Source: Agaribacillus aureus (GTDB lineage: Bacteria > Bacteroidota > Bacteroidia > Cytophagales > Cyclobacteriaceae). Taken from it: DNA of 64,000 bases. Each line of letters starts with the position of its first letter. The first letter of the stretch is position 1. A model generated the notes under the pieces. The model had not been told where the DNA came from. It made no database searches and saw only the letters and a program-made list of their open reading frames with translations. Positions 34,071-42,681 of the stretch are shown here, one piece after another. The DNA is taken from positions 3,038,001 to 3,102,000 of the forward strand of contig JAUJEB010000001.1 of assembly GCA_030442055.1 (NCBI GenBank). Direction: 5' to 3'. The position numbers and the translations under genes were made by a program.

Positions 34071-36485
34071 TTATTTTCTAATAATTGCTCCTAGTTCTTT
34101 TTCAAAGGATTTCATCAACCGGTCCATGGTCTTGTCAATGGTTTTATCGGTCAATGTTTTGTATTGATCCTGCAAGATAAACTTAATCGCATAAGCCTTT
34201 TTATCCTTACCAACACTATCTCCTTCATACACATCAAATACACTGATATCCCTCAATAATTTATTTTCACTTTTTTCGGCTATCCTTCTGATTTCATCAA
34301 ACTCAATTTTCTTATCTAAAACCAGTGACAAATCTCTTCTCACCTCGGGGAATTTAGATATCTCGTGAAATCCAATGCCTTTTACACTTTGCTTCAACAG
34401 ATATTCCCAATCAAATATCGCATGCCAGACCTCTTCCTCGATGCCCACCTGGCTGGTCGTTTCTGTTGAAAGCTTTCCAAAAGCTACTATTTCCTTCCCA
34501 TTTAAAGAAATTTGTTGACCAAAAACAAATAATCCACCAGATATCGGCGTATTTGTTATATTCGTAATGCTAAATTTATTTAAAATTTTTGCAACCACTG
34601 ACGAAAGATCATAAAATTCTAACTGGCGTGCTTTATTAATCCAATTTTCATCCTCCAGGCTACCCGTCATTAAAATACTTAAGCCGACTTTCTCCCCGTA
34701 CCCATTTTCCTTCTTGAAATAACGTTTGCCAAATTCGAAAAATTTCAGATTCCTTTGTCTTCTGTTGATATTATGAGCAACGGATTCCAAACCGGTAAAA
34801 ACCATATCCTGCCTAAGAACACCGAGGTCTTCGCTTAGCTTGTTTAAGATCGCCACATCTTTAGTGTCGTCAATAAATGCTGATTCGCGGGCATAGTTGG
34901 GTTTAGTCAGGGAATTAGTGATAATTTCGTTGAAGCCCATGGCCGCAAGCAGCTCCGAAGTTCTGAATTGGGTCTGTTCTCTGTCAATAAGCGGAAAATC
35001 AGATAAATAATCAGTGCTGATATGATCAGGGAGCGCTACGTTATTGAATCCATAGATGCGCAATATTTCCTCAATAATATCAGCTTCCCTTTTAACATCC
35101 ACCCGGTAAGGAGGCACCATGGCCACAAAACCCTGCTCGTCTTCATTTTCTATACCTATTTCCAGGTTTCGCAGGATACCTGTAATGGTGGATCTTTCCA
35201 GGACTTTACCTATTAACCTGTCTACATGACTATATTTGACATTTATGGCTGTATCTTCCACCGGGTCTGGATAAATGTCTACCATTTCAGAAGATATTTC
35301 TCCGCCACAAATTTCTTTGATGAGCAATGCCGCCCTTTTTATGGCATACACAGTGATTCGAGGATCCGTCCCTCGCTCAAACCGGAATGACGCATCAGTT
35401 TTTAAAGCATGCCTCATGGAGGTCTTTCTGACATAGTCAGGTGAAAAACATGCCGCCTCGATAAAAATGCTGTTGGTGTTATTGGTGACACCCGATTTAA
35501 TACCGCCAAATACGCCTGCTATGCACATGCCTTCTTCCTCGTTGCAGATCATCAGATCTTCGGCGCCGAGCTTTCTTTCTTTTTCGTCGAGTGTTGTAAA
35601 TTTTGTGCCCTCCGGAAGCATTTTGACAATTACCTTCTCTCCTTTTATTTGATTGGCATCAAAAGCATGGAGTGGTTGCCCTATTTCATGACATACAAAG
35701 TTGGTGACATCAACCACTGCATTGATAGGTGCAAGCCCGATCGCTTTCAGTCTGTTTTGCAGCCAGTCCGGAGAAGGTTTCACCTTGATATTCGAAAGGG
35801 TAATTCCGGAATACCGGGGACAGGCTTCTGTATTTTCAACTTCCACAGCAATTGGAAGTTCATGGTTATCCACCTTAAAATGATCTACCGAAGGCCATTT
35901 CACCGCTTTTTCAAAAACGGCCTTAAGATCTCTGGCTACGCCAATATGCGAGATGGCATCTCCACGGTTAGGTGTCAATCCTATTTCTATGATATGGTCC
36001 GGTGCCAGATCAAAATATTGGCTGGCTGGGGTACCGGGTTTCAAATCCGTTTCTAAAACCATGATCCCCTCGTGCGAATCGCCCAATCCGATTTCATCTT
36101 CCGCACAGATCATCCCAAGCGACAATTCACCGCGGATTTTTGTTTTTTTGATTTTAAAAGGATCGCCACCATTCGGATACAAGGTCGCTCCCACCTTTGC
36201 CACAACCACAACCTGCCCTGCGGCCACATTAGGGGCTCCGCAGACAATTTGTGAGGGCTCGGATTCGCCGATATCTACCGTAGTGACTTTTAGCTTATCG
36301 GCATTGGCATGTTTCTCACAGGTTAATACACGCCCGATCACAACTCCTTCAAGACCGCCTTCCACCAGGTCAAATTTCTCTATTCCCTCAACTTCCAATC
36401 CTGTTTGTGTCAGTATTTCGGCCAATGCTTCGGGCGTATCCTGAATATCAATATATTCTTTAAGCCAATTTAAAGAGATTTTCAT
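34071..36485 (-). CDS. pheT: Phenylalanine-tRNA ligase, beta subunit
   Basis: An 804-aa subunit of the tetrameric PheRS that charges tRNA(Phe). It starts MKISLNWLKEYIDI and shows a tRNA-binding EMAP-like domain (residues 40-150), B3/4 editing region (FVCHEIGQPLHAFDA, RFERGTD), the B5 domain, and a C-terminal ferredoxin-like anticodon-binding domain near SKFPEVRRDLSLVLD. Length is usual. The alpha subunit gene pheS is not in the window. The stop codon abuts the start of the coiled-coil gene, so pheT, the coiled-coil gene, zapA and rny probably form one operon. Confidence 0.97.
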   Translation of the reverse strand: MKISLNWLKEYIDIQDTPEALAEILTQTGLEVEGIEKFDLVEGGLEGVVIGRVLTCEKHANADKLKVTTVDIGESEPSQIVCGAPNVAAGQVVVVAKVGATLYPNGGDPFKIKKTKIRGELSLGMICAEDEIGLGDSHEGIMVLETDLKPGTPASQYFDLAPDHIIEIGLTPNRGDAISHIGVARDLKAVFEKAVKWPSVDHFKVDNHELPIAVEVENTEACPRYSGITLSNIKVKPSPDWLQNRLKAIGLAPINAVVDVTNFVCHEIGQPLHAFDANQIKGEKVIVKMLPEGTKFTTLDEKERKLGAEDLMICNEEEGMCIAGVFGGIKSGVTNNTNSIFIEAACFSPDYVRKTSMRHALKTDASFRFERGTDPRITVYAIKRAALLIKEICGGEISSEMVDIYPDPVEDTAINVKYSHVDRLIGKVLERSTITGILRNLEIGIENEDEQGFVAMVPPYRVDVKREADIIEEILRIYGFNNVALPDHISTDYLSDFPLIDREQTQFRTSELLAAMGFNEIITNSLTKPNYARESAFIDDTKDVAILNKLSEDLGVLRQDMVFTGLESVAHNINRRQRNLKFFEFGKRYFKKENGYGEKVGLSILMTGSLEDENWINKARQLEFYDLSSVVAKILNKFSITNITNTPISGGLFVFGQQISLNGKEIVAFGKLSTETTSQVGIEEEVWHAIFDWEYLLKQSVKGIGFHEISKFPEVRRDLSLVLDKKIEFDEIRRIAEKSENKLLRDISVFDVYEGDSVGKDKKAYAIKFILQDQYKTLTDKTIDKTMDRLMKSFEKELGAIIRK

Positions 36486-36688
36486 ACGTTTTAATTTATT
36501 TGTCAGCGGTTATGTAACCACAGTACCCTCTTTATCAATCGCCAATATCACGTAATAAAGTATCTGCTCATCTCCTGCCAACATGGGTTTTTAAACCCTT
36601 ATTTTTTTAACAAAATGTTCAACAGACCAGCCTGGTCATGAAATAAAAAGTAAAATTAAAAATTTAAGTGACTTGATCAGCAGGCTGA

Positions 36689-37306
36689 TTAATTTTTCAA
36701 ATAGTTTTTTTCGCCGGCCTCTATCGCTATTGACATGAAGTTTTCTCTCGGAGGCAATGGACAACTATACTTGTCACTGTAAGCACAATAGGGATTATAG
36801 GCCAAATTAAAATCTATGATCAGTTCGTCGCCATCGGGCACTTCAAAGTCCAAATACCTTCCGGCACCATAGGTTTCCAAGGCGCTGGTGCCATCGGCAA
36901 AAGGGAGAAATAAGAGATTATCCAGTTTTTGTAACGGTTCGTACACTACCAGCTGCAGCATCTTACCTTTCAGCTCAAAACGGGCGTTGGCAAATTTTCT
37001 ATACCGCTTTTCTTTTCCGTCGGAAGTTGGCATCGTTACTATTTCTCTGGCTGGAATAAGCTCCAGGCTGGCCTTAACTTTAAATAGTTCGTTAACCGGA
37101 TAATAGCTTAAACCCTGAAAATTCCGTTTGTCTTCTTCACTTAAAGGAGACTCCTTCGAGGTAAGCAGGTACGTGTCCTTGTCCGCTCTTTCTTTTTGAA
37201 TTCGCTCTGCGTATGGAATGACGTTATTGTCGCCGGAAAAGGTATAAATAATACTCCCAACTACGACCAGACCAGCGGTTATTGACAGAATTCGGGTATT
37301 TTTCAT
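36689..37306 (-). CDS. DUF1684 domain protein with N-terminal anchor
   Basis: A 205-aa protein with an N-terminal hydrophobic segment (about residues 7-24), probably an anchor or signal. The DUF1684 domain is recognised by LLFLPFADGTSALETYGAGR followed by YLDFEVPDGDELIIDFNLAYNPYC in two parts, and by the ending YSCPLPPRENFMSIAIEAGE. The family has a conserved Cys pair and may bind a flavin-like or other ligand; biochemical function is not known. It is a single-gene unit before radC. Confidence 0.85.
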   Translation of the reverse strand: MKNTRILSITAGLVVVGSIIYTFSGDNNVIPYAERIQKERADKDTYLLTSKESPLSEEDKRNFQGLSYYPVNELFKVKASLELIPAREIVTMPTSDGKEKRYRKFANARFELKGKMLQLVVYEPLQKLDNLLFLPFADGTSALETYGAGRYLDFEVPDGDELIIDFNLAYNPYCAYSDKYSCPLPPRENFMSIAIEAGEKNYLKN

Positions 37307-37376
37307 TCGTATTGATTTTATCCTTCATGCAAAAATAAAGGAAAATGCCAGCAAAACGCAGCAATCGGATATCGTT

Positions 37377-38087
37377 TTATAATATGCCCTCGTCTGTAAA
37401 ACTAAAATAACTTTCGTCTGTAAAAATCAAATGATCCAGCACTGGTATTTCCAGCATTTTTCCCGATGACTTTAGTTGCCGGGTCAACCGAATATCTGCC
37501 TCACTTGGTTTTAAAGTACCAGACGGATGATTATGTACCAGAATAATGCCACTGGCAAGATTGTCCAGTGCATACTTAAATATGACTTTCGGATCGGCTA
37601 TGGTACCGGAAACACCACCCATACTGACTGGTAATTTCTTGATAACTTTGTTGGCCCGGTTTAACAGGATAACCCAAAAGTATTCAGTGGGCTGATCCAA
37701 TAAGACCGGCCTCATCAACTTATAAACGTCTGAGGAGGAAGTGATTTTAAATTTACGGTCAGGTACAATTTCATTTCTCCGTCGCCCCAATTCAAATGCG
37801 GTAACGATGGCGATTGCCTTGGCTTTGCCGATACCTCTGATCCTTTCCAGTTCTTTGGCATCAAGCGTGGCCAGTACATTCAAATCTTGATTAAATTCTT
37901 TCAAGACGCGCTTCGCCAAATCTACGGCATTCAGTGATTTAGTGCCTGTACGAATTATAATTCCCAGAAGCTCAGCGTCGGTCAACGTAGATTTTCCTTT
38001 ATTAAGCAGCTTCTCGCGGGGCCGGTCTTCTTCCGCCCAATTGCGAATATGGAATTGATCGTGGGTTTGGTAGGAGGTATTTTTCAT
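37377..38087 (-). CDS. radC: RadC family JAMM/MPN+ domain protein
   Basis: About 236 aa from the ATG at 38087. The N-terminal helix-hairpin-helix part (about residues 55-100) contains ELERIRGIGKAKAIAIVTAF; the C-terminal JAMM domain has the zinc-binding HNHPSGTLKPSEAD with the conserved Ser and Asp. The RadC name is historical, since a direct repair role in E. coli was not confirmed; JAMM domains are usually isopeptidases. An ATG at 38126 would add 13 residues that do not match the family. It lies downstream of rpsT behind a terminator. Confidence 0.9.
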   Translation of the reverse strand: MKNTSYQTHDQFHIRNWAEEDRPREKLLNKGKSTLTDAELLGIIIRTGTKSLNAVDLAKRVLKEFNQDLNVLATLDAKELERIRGIGKAKAIAIVTAFELGRRRNEIVPDRKFKITSSSDVYKLMRPVLLDQPTEYFWVILLNRANKVIKKLPVSMGGVSGTIADPKVIFKYALDNLASGIILVHNHPSGTLKPSEADIRLTRQLKSSGKMLEIPVLDHLIFTDESYFSFTDEGIL

Positions 38088-38153
38088 AATTAGTTTAAAA
38101 AATAAATTGCTCCGCTCGGGAGACATAAAAAAATGTTTACCCTAAAATAAAAA

Positions 38154-38182
38154 ATGCCTTATGTTTTTTCAACATAAGGCAT
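38154..38182 (-). terminator. Intrinsic terminator of rpsT
   Basis: ATGCCTTATGTT (38154-38165) and AACATAAGGCAT (38171-38182) form a perfect 12-bp stem with a 5-nt loop. A run of T residues follows on the minus strand (complement of 38149-38153). It lies 22 bp after the rpsT stop. Confidence 0.9.
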
Positions 38183-38204
38183 GAAATTTCTTGATGTATA
38201 TTTC

Positions 38205-38456
38205 TTACAGACTATTGACGTAGCTCGCTAGTTTTGACTTGTTGTTGGCGGCTTTGTTTTTGTGAATGATATTTCTTTTCGCCAATTTATCCAACATACC
38301 GGAAACTTTTTTAAACAACTCCTGCGCTTCTACCTTGTCAGTAGTCCCCCTTAATTTTTTGATAAAAGTTCTGGTAGTCTTGTGTTGATATCTATTTCTT
38401 AATCGCTTGGCATTGTTAGCCCGGATTCTTTTTAATGCAGATTTATGGTTCGCCAT
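38205..38456 (-). CDS. rpsT: 30S ribosomal protein S20
   Basis: An 83-aa basic protein, part of the small ribosomal subunit. The start [20 protein letters not shown] is unmistakable, and the ending [19 protein letters not shown] is also typical of bS20. It is transcribed alone: a consensus promoter lies 27 bp before it and a strong terminator 22 bp after it. Confidence 0.97.
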   Translation of the reverse strand: MANHKSALKRIRANNAKRLRNRYQHKTTRTFIKKLRGTTDKVEAQELFKKVSGMLDKLAKRNIIHKNKAANNKSKLASYVNSL

Positions 38457-38482
38457 ATTATACCCTTCTTTTTTTGAGAACG

Positions 38483-38514
38483 CAAATTTAATACTAATTA
38501 TATAAATTACAAAA
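38483..38514 (-). promoter_or_regulatory. Consensus Bacteroidota promoter of rpsT
   Basis: On the minus strand TTTTG (plus 38514-38510), a spacer of 19 bp, and TAAATTTG (plus 38490-38483) match the consensus exactly. Start of transcription near 38476 would give a leader of about 20 nt. Confidence 0.78.
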
Positions 38515-38613
38515 GCTCCTTTTGATTTTTAAAATTTATTTCATTCAACCTCTTTTCTTAGTTATATTAATAGCTCCCCTCTCATTTTTCAAAACCAAAA
38601 CACCAACACATCC

Positions 38614-39618
38614 ATGAACAAATCAACTTTGCCTTTGCTATTGTTACTCCCCCTTTTTACGCTTTCTCCGGAATTATTTTCAAATTATAGATCTCCTAAC
38701 AAATCACTATGGGGATTTTATGCGCACAAATTGATCAACCGCCACGCCGTATTTAGTCTTCCCCCGGAAATGATCATTTTTTATAAACCAAACATCAATT
38801 TTTTGGTAGATCACGCTGTGGACCCCGACAAAAGAAGGTACATGGTCAAAGGAGAGGCACCAAAGCATTATATCGATCTGGACCATTACCCTGCCGATAC
38901 TTTGGACCAAATAGCTTTCTACTGGAAAACGGCTGTTGAAAAATTTACCATAGATACATTACTAAGCCGGGGCATTGTTCCGTGGCAGATTGTGCGCACC
39001 AAGTACCAGCTCACAAAGGCATTTGCAGAAAAAGATTTCCGGAAGATCTTAAAACTCTCTGCCGATTTGGGGCACTACATCGGTGACGCCAACGTACCGT
39101 TACATACAACCAGCAATTACAATGGACAATTGACGAACCAACACGGCATTCACGGTTTTTGGGAATCAAGGATTCCTGAACTTTCAGCCAACGGCTATGA
39201 TTTTTTAGTCGGTAAGGCAATCTATCTACCTAATCCTCAAAAAACTGCCTGGGCAGCGGTAAAGAATGCCCATAAGGCTGTCGACTCGGTGCTTCTTTTT
39301 GAAAAGCTACTTAATGAATCGATCCCCGGTGATAAAAAGTATAGTTTTGAAGAAAGAAACGGAAAAACTATAAAAGTATATTCTCAGGCATTTAGCTATG
39401 CCTATGAGAAAAAATTAAACGGGATGGTGGAGCGCCAGCTAAAGGCTTCTATTAAAATGGTAGCAGATTTTTGGTATACGGCATGGATCGATGCCGGTCA
39501 ACCTTTATTGATAGATCTAAATAACCAATCCGATTTGAATTTATTGGAAAACTTATTGCAGGAAGAAAGTCTCTTGTGGCAAAAAAAAGATGTCTTGTCC
39601 AGGCCACATGAAAACTGA
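38614..39618 (+). CDS. Exported zinc-dependent phospholipase C / S1-P1 nuclease-fold protein
   Basis: A 334-aa protein with a signal peptide (about residues 1-24). After cleavage the sequence holds WGFYAHKLINRHAVF and the metal cluster LGHYIGDANVPLHTTSNYNG and HGIHGFWESRIPE. His, Asp and Glu residues arranged like this bind three zinc ions in the phospholipase C/P1 nuclease fold. It would act outside the inner membrane on phospholipids or nucleic acids. It is a single gene next to the pirin gene; the substrate class cannot be decided from sequence. Confidence 0.82.
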   Translation: MNKSTLPLLLLLPLFTLSPELFSNYRSPNKSLWGFYAHKLINRHAVFSLPPEMIIFYKPNINFLVDHAVDPDKRRYMVKGEAPKHYIDLDHYPADTLDQIAFYWKTAVEKFTIDTLLSRGIVPWQIVRTKYQLTKAFAEKDFRKILKLSADLGHYIGDANVPLHTTSNYNGQLTNQHGIHGFWESRIPELSANGYDFLVGKAIYLPNPQKTAWAAVKNAHKAVDSVLLFEKLLNESIPGDKKYSFEERNGKTIKVYSQAFSYAYEKKLNGMVERQLKASIKMVADFWYTAWIDAGQPLLIDLNNQSDLNLLENLLQEESLLWQKKDVLSRPHEN

Positions 39619-39762
39619 AGTATTCAACTTCTTTATTTAAAGCTCCCAAGAAGGCTTTTGGTGAAAGCCAAAGATTGACATTGACCGCAAACATGCCTGA
39701 CAACAGTGGGAGACCCAAAATATATGTTGCAACATTTAAATTTAGGTTGCGTTAAGCTAAGC

Positions 39763-40527
39763 ATGGCACTTACTATATATACCAAAAACGAGCAGGCCAC
39801 CGGTGAATTTGCAGCCGGTGCTATTAAAGAGAACAAGCCCCTCGGCTTCCCGCAGGAAGGCGGTAGCTTGCGCCCTTTTTCCTCTTTATTTTATTGGGCT
39901 CACGCCTGGTCAGATAAGGGAGGGTTGATTGGGGAACATCCACACCAGGGTTTTGAAATTATGTCTTTTGTGCTCGAAGGAGAAATCGAACATTATGATT
40001 CCCAGTTACGTGGTTGGAAAAGGCTTAGTAAGGGTGATGTTCAGATCATCAGATCAGGTAAGGGTATCACACATGCCGAAAGATTTTTACCCGGTGCTCA
40101 TATATTCCAAATTTGGGTAGATCCAGATCTGAAGAAAACGCTGCAAAAGCCGGCCAGCTATAATGACTATGGGTCCGGCAGCTTCCCGGAGACTGATCAT
40201 GGCGGTTATACCACCCGCCTGTTAAAAGGGGACGGCGCTCCTTTAACCATGGACGCGCAGGTGGACAGTATCAAAGAAATTAATTTTAATACAGGCCTTC
40301 ATTCACTTGAGTTGAATAGCGAAAATGTTCAGGGGTTGTACGTTATTGAAGGGGCATTAAAAATAAACGGGAATGACATGGGGCAGGATGATTTTGTTTT
40401 GATAAATGGAGAAACGCAAATTTCCATTGATGTTGAAAATACAACCAGGGTGTTTATCATTGATTTACCTGTCCATCCAGGGTACGAAACTTATGCCGAA
40501 ATGCAGGGTATTTCTACCCTTATTTAA
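39763..40527 (+). CDS. Pirin-family bicupin protein
   Basis: About 254 aa from the ATG at 39763 (a frame from 39706 adds 19 unlike residues). The N-terminal cupin carries the metal-binding pattern HPHQGFEIMSFVLEGEIEHY, and the segment VQIIRSGKGITHAE matches pirin. Bacterial pirins bind iron or zinc; some are quercetinases, others act on pyruvate metabolism or stress. It is a cytoplasmic protein. The next gene block begins with a strong promoter 40 bp downstream, so it is transcribed separately. Confidence 0.87.
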   Translation: MALTIYTKNEQATGEFAAGAIKENKPLGFPQEGGSLRPFSSLFYWAHAWSDKGGLIGEHPHQGFEIMSFVLEGEIEHYDSQLRGWKRLSKGDVQIIRSGKGITHAERFLPGAHIFQIWVDPDLKKTLQKPASYNDYGSGSFPETDHGGYTTRLLKGDGAPLTMDAQVDSIKEINFNTGLHSLELNSENVQGLYVIEGALKINGNDMGQDDFVLINGETQISIDVENTTRVFIIDLPVHPGYETYAEMQGISTLI

Positions 40528-40568
40528 CTATTTTTTAAAAAAACTAAACTTAAGTAATTTGAAATCCG

Positions 40569-40600
40569 TTTGGAAACATAATAATAACCTATTACCTTTG
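40569..40600 (+). promoter_or_regulatory. Consensus promoter of the sulfur-assimilation operon
   Basis: TTTG (40569-40572), a 20-bp spacer and TACCTTTG (40593-40600) match the Bacteroidota consensus exactly. Transcription would start near 40606, about 25 nt before the SAM-I riboswitch. Confidence 0.78.
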
Positions 40601-40630
40601 AACTTTCAAGTCAATTATATCTGTAATTGA

Positions 40631-40743
40631 TTTATAAAGAAGCGCGGAGAGACAGGCTCTGTGAAGCGCTAGCAACCATATCAGAAAATATTGAAATGAT
40701 AGAAGGTGCTAATTCCTGATCCCGACAGGCGGGAGAATATAAA
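40631..40743 (+). ncRNA. SAM-I (S-box) riboswitch
   Basis: The aptamer has P1 arms TTTATA (40631-40636) and TATAAA (40738-40743), and P2 arms AGCGC (40641-40645) and GCGCT (40666-40670). It also has the S-box core TGTGAAGCGCTAGCAACC and the invariant GGTGCTAATTCC segment of J3/4. P4 is TCCCG-ACAGG-CGGGA. Binding S-adenosylmethionine stabilises P1. It precedes ferredoxin and metZ, fitting control of methionine synthesis. No T-run terminator directly follows, and a leader ORF begins 11 nt after P1, so the expression platform is probably translational or acts through the leader. Confidence 0.9.
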
Positions 40744-40754
40744 TTAATGAAAAT

Positions 40755-40871
40755 ATGAAAAATAGTGCAAATCTTCTAACAACCGAAAGAACCTCATTTT
40801 TGAGCACCTCAACTATTTCCAACTTGGCAAATAAATACATGTTTGAGTGCTGTTGTTGCTGTTGTTGTTAA
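40755..40871 (+). CDS. Leader peptide ending in seven consecutive cysteines
   Basis: A 38-codon ORF between the SAM-I riboswitch and the ferredoxin gene. The peptide starts MKNSANLLTTERTSFLSTS and ends FE followed by seven Cys (TGC TGT TGT TGC TGT TGT TGT) and TAA at 40869. Its position in a sulfur operon suggests a cysteine-sensing leader at which ribosomes stall when Cys-tRNA is short. Ten nucleotides after the stop a hairpin (ATTTATCTT to AAGATAAAT, 40882-40904) is followed by CCTAAG/CTTAGG (40906-40911 and 40922-40927). No T-run follows either, so the mechanism differs from the second leader. Strength of translation initiation is uncertain. Confidence 0.68.
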   Translation: MKNSANLLTTERTSFLSTSTISNLANKYMFECCCCCCC

Positions 40872-40881
40872 GCCATCTCCA

Positions 40882-40927
40882 ATTTATCTTTCAGGAAGAT
40901 AAATACCTAAGTTAAACCGATCTTAGG
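40882..40927 (+). promoter_or_regulatory. Two hairpins after the poly-Cys leader
   Basis: The first hairpin is a 10-bp stem with a 3-nt loop at 40882-40904 (including one G-T pair). The second has a 6-bp stem at 40906-40911 and 40922-40927. They lie 10 nt after the leader stop codon and would be affected by ribosome position. Neither has a terminator U tail; a translational or Rho-linked role is possible. Confidence 0.4.
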
Positions 40928-41015
40928 GAGGCCAAATTCTATTTAAAATCAAATTATTTTCAGAATAACAAGGAAACGGAGTCAAATCCGGAGCCACTTA
41001 AAAATAAAAAAACAT

Positions 41016-41363
41016 ATGGCATTAATGATAACAGATGAATGTATTAACTGCGGAGCTTGCGAACCGGAGTGCCCAAATACAGCCATCTACGAAGGTGGTG
41101 TGAATTGGAAATGGGGAGAAGGAAACGGGTTGACAGAAATTGAGGATGGCCAGGGAAACATTGTTGATGCCCAGGAGGACCAGGAACCCGTATCTGAGGA
41201 TTTCTATTTTATTGTGAGCGGGAAATGTACAGAATGCACCGGCTTTCATGAAGAGCCCCAATGTGCAGCCGTTTGCCCGGTTGACTGCTGTGTAGAAGAC
41301 CCGGATCATCCGGAAAACGAGGAAGAGCTGTTGGCAAAAAAAGAGAGCTTACACCTTATCTAA
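41016..41363 (+). CDS. 4Fe-4S dicluster ferredoxin
   Basis: A 115-aa ferredoxin. The first cluster motif is [12 protein letters not shown] near residue 9; the second is [20 protein letters not shown] near residue 70, with a longer loop between the second and third cysteines, as in YfhL/Alvin-type ferredoxins. It is soluble and cytoplasmic. It could supply electrons to the sulfite reductase and APS reductase genes further downstream. It begins 145 bp after the Cys leader and is 31 bp upstream of metZ. Confidence 0.92.
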   Translation: MALMITDECINCGACEPECPNTAIYEGGVNWKWGEGNGLTEIEDGQGNIVDAQEDQEPVSEDFYFIVSGKCTECTGFHEEPQCAAVCPVDCCVEDPDHPENEEELLAKKESLHLI

Positions 41364-41394
41364 ATAAAACAAAGACAAGCCGATAGCGCAAAAT

Positions 41395-42573
41395 ATGAGT
41401 GAATTCAAACATATAGAGACCCAAGCCATTAGAACACAAAACGGCAAAGCATCATACAGGGAGCACTCTGCCCCGATCTATATGACTTCGAGTTTTACTT
41501 TTGAAGATGCCGAGCAGGCCAGGGCACTGTTTGCCGATGAGATTGACGGTAACATTTATACCCGGTTTTCAAATCCCAATAACTCGGAATTTATTGAAAA
41601 ACTTTGCTTGCTGGAGGAAACAGCGGATGGTGTTCCCACCGCCTCTGGTATGGCAGCTATGTTTTCGAGCATGGCGGCATTGCTGGAATCGGGAGACCAC
41701 GTGTTGTCCTCGCGATCGATTTTTGGTTCTACACACCAGATTTTCACACAGATATTTCCAAAGTGGGGCATCGAGCATACTTATGCAGATATCAATAATC
41801 CATCTGATTGGGAGGCTAAAATCAAACCTAATACAAAGATGATTTTTGCTGAGACCCCTTCCAATCCAGGACTGGATTTGATAGATCTCGAGTGGTTAGG
41901 GCAACTGGCAGAAAAACACGGCCTTATTTTAAACATTGATAACTGCTTTGCCACACCAATCCTGCAACAGCCATCAAAATTTGGCGCACACCTGATTACT
42001 CATTCGGCCACCAAGTTTATTGATGGCCAGGGCAGAACCATTGGCGGTGCCATTCTAGGCAGACAGGATCTGATCGACAAGGTAAGGTTCTTTATTCGTC
42101 ACACAGGCCCCTCCTTGTCGCCCTTCAACGGCTGGCTGCTTTCGAAAAGCCTGGAAACATTGCCGCTGAGGATGTCAAAACACTGCGAGAATGCTAAGAA
42201 AATCGCAGAATACCTGGAGGGACATGAAGAGCTGGAATCGGTTAAATATCCATTTCTCAAATCACACCCACAATATGAGCTGGCTAAAAAGCAAATGAAA
42301 TATGGTGGTGGATTAATCACATTTATCGTAAAAGGTGGATTGGAAAGAGGAAAAAGATTTTTGAACAGTTTAAATATGTTATCATTTACTGCCAATCTGG
42401 GAGATTCCAGGACGATAGCCACGCATCCTACTTCGACCACACACTCGAAACTTTCGGAGGAGGACAGACAGGCTGTTGGCATTTCACCCGGGCTGATCCG
42501 CATTTCAGTGGGCCTGGAAAATGTAAATGATATATTGGAAGACATTGTAAATGCACTAAATGCATCAAAGTAA
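41395..42573 (+). CDS. metZ: O-succinylhomoserine sulfhydrylase (Cys/Met metabolism PLP enzyme)
   Basis: A 392-aa PLP-dependent enzyme of the gamma family that forms homocysteine from an activated homoserine and sulfide. Key segments: TQAIRTQNGKASYREHSAPI, NIYTRFSNPN, the cofactor region ASGMAAMFSSMAALL, and the PLP lysine in HSATKFIDGQGRTIGG. It ends with SPGLIRISVGLEN. Related cystathionine gamma-synthases are hard to exclude, but NPN and DGQGR patterns favour MetZ. It is followed by a Cys-rich leader and terminator 27 bp after its stop, so expression past this point can be limited. Confidence 0.85.
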   Translation: MSEFKHIETQAIRTQNGKASYREHSAPIYMTSSFTFEDAEQARALFADEIDGNIYTRFSNPNNSEFIEKLCLLEETADGVPTASGMAAMFSSMAALLESGDHVLSSRSIFGSTHQIFTQIFPKWGIEHTYADINNPSDWEAKIKPNTKMIFAETPSNPGLDLIDLEWLGQLAEKHGLILNIDNCFATPILQQPSKFGAHLITHSATKFIDGQGRTIGGAILGRQDLIDKVRFFIRHTGPSLSPFNGWLLSKSLETLPLRMSKHCENAKKIAEYLEGHEELESVKYPFLKSHPQYELAKKQMKYGGGLITFIVKGGLERGKRFLNSLNMLSFTANLGDSRTIATHPTSTTHSKLSEEDRQAVGISPGLIRISVGLENVNDILEDIVNALNASK

Positions 42574-42600
42574 ATCGTGAAAACAAAAAGATATAATATA

Positions 42601-42681
42601 ATGCCCCTTTGTATGATCAACATTTGTATGATGGTCTGTTTTTGTTGTTGTCGAAACTGTATCAGCAGGGGGTTTCTGTAG
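42601..42681 (+). CDS. Cysteine-rich leader peptide of an attenuator
   Basis: A 26-codon ORF, MPLCMINICMMVCFCCCRNC followed by ISRGFL, with seven Cys codons at positions 4, 9, 13, 15, 16, 17 and 20, all TGT. It precedes a terminator in the 205-bp gap between metZ and the sulfite reductase gene. A pause hairpin (GAAAC at 42653-42657 with GTTTC at 42672-42676) overlaps its last codons. The segment TCAGCAGG at 42662-42669, directly downstream of the Cys run, can pair with the terminator region. The arrangement matches amino-acid attenuators such as trp, with cysteine as the sensed amino acid. Confidence 0.8.
   Translation: MPLCMINICMMVCFCCCRNCISRGFL

Noticed and set aside
40747-40758. Three-codon frame ATG AAA ATA TGA before the poly-Cys leader
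   Set aside because: Too short to call a gene by itself. It may matter as an upstream start and is mentioned in the riboswitch finding.
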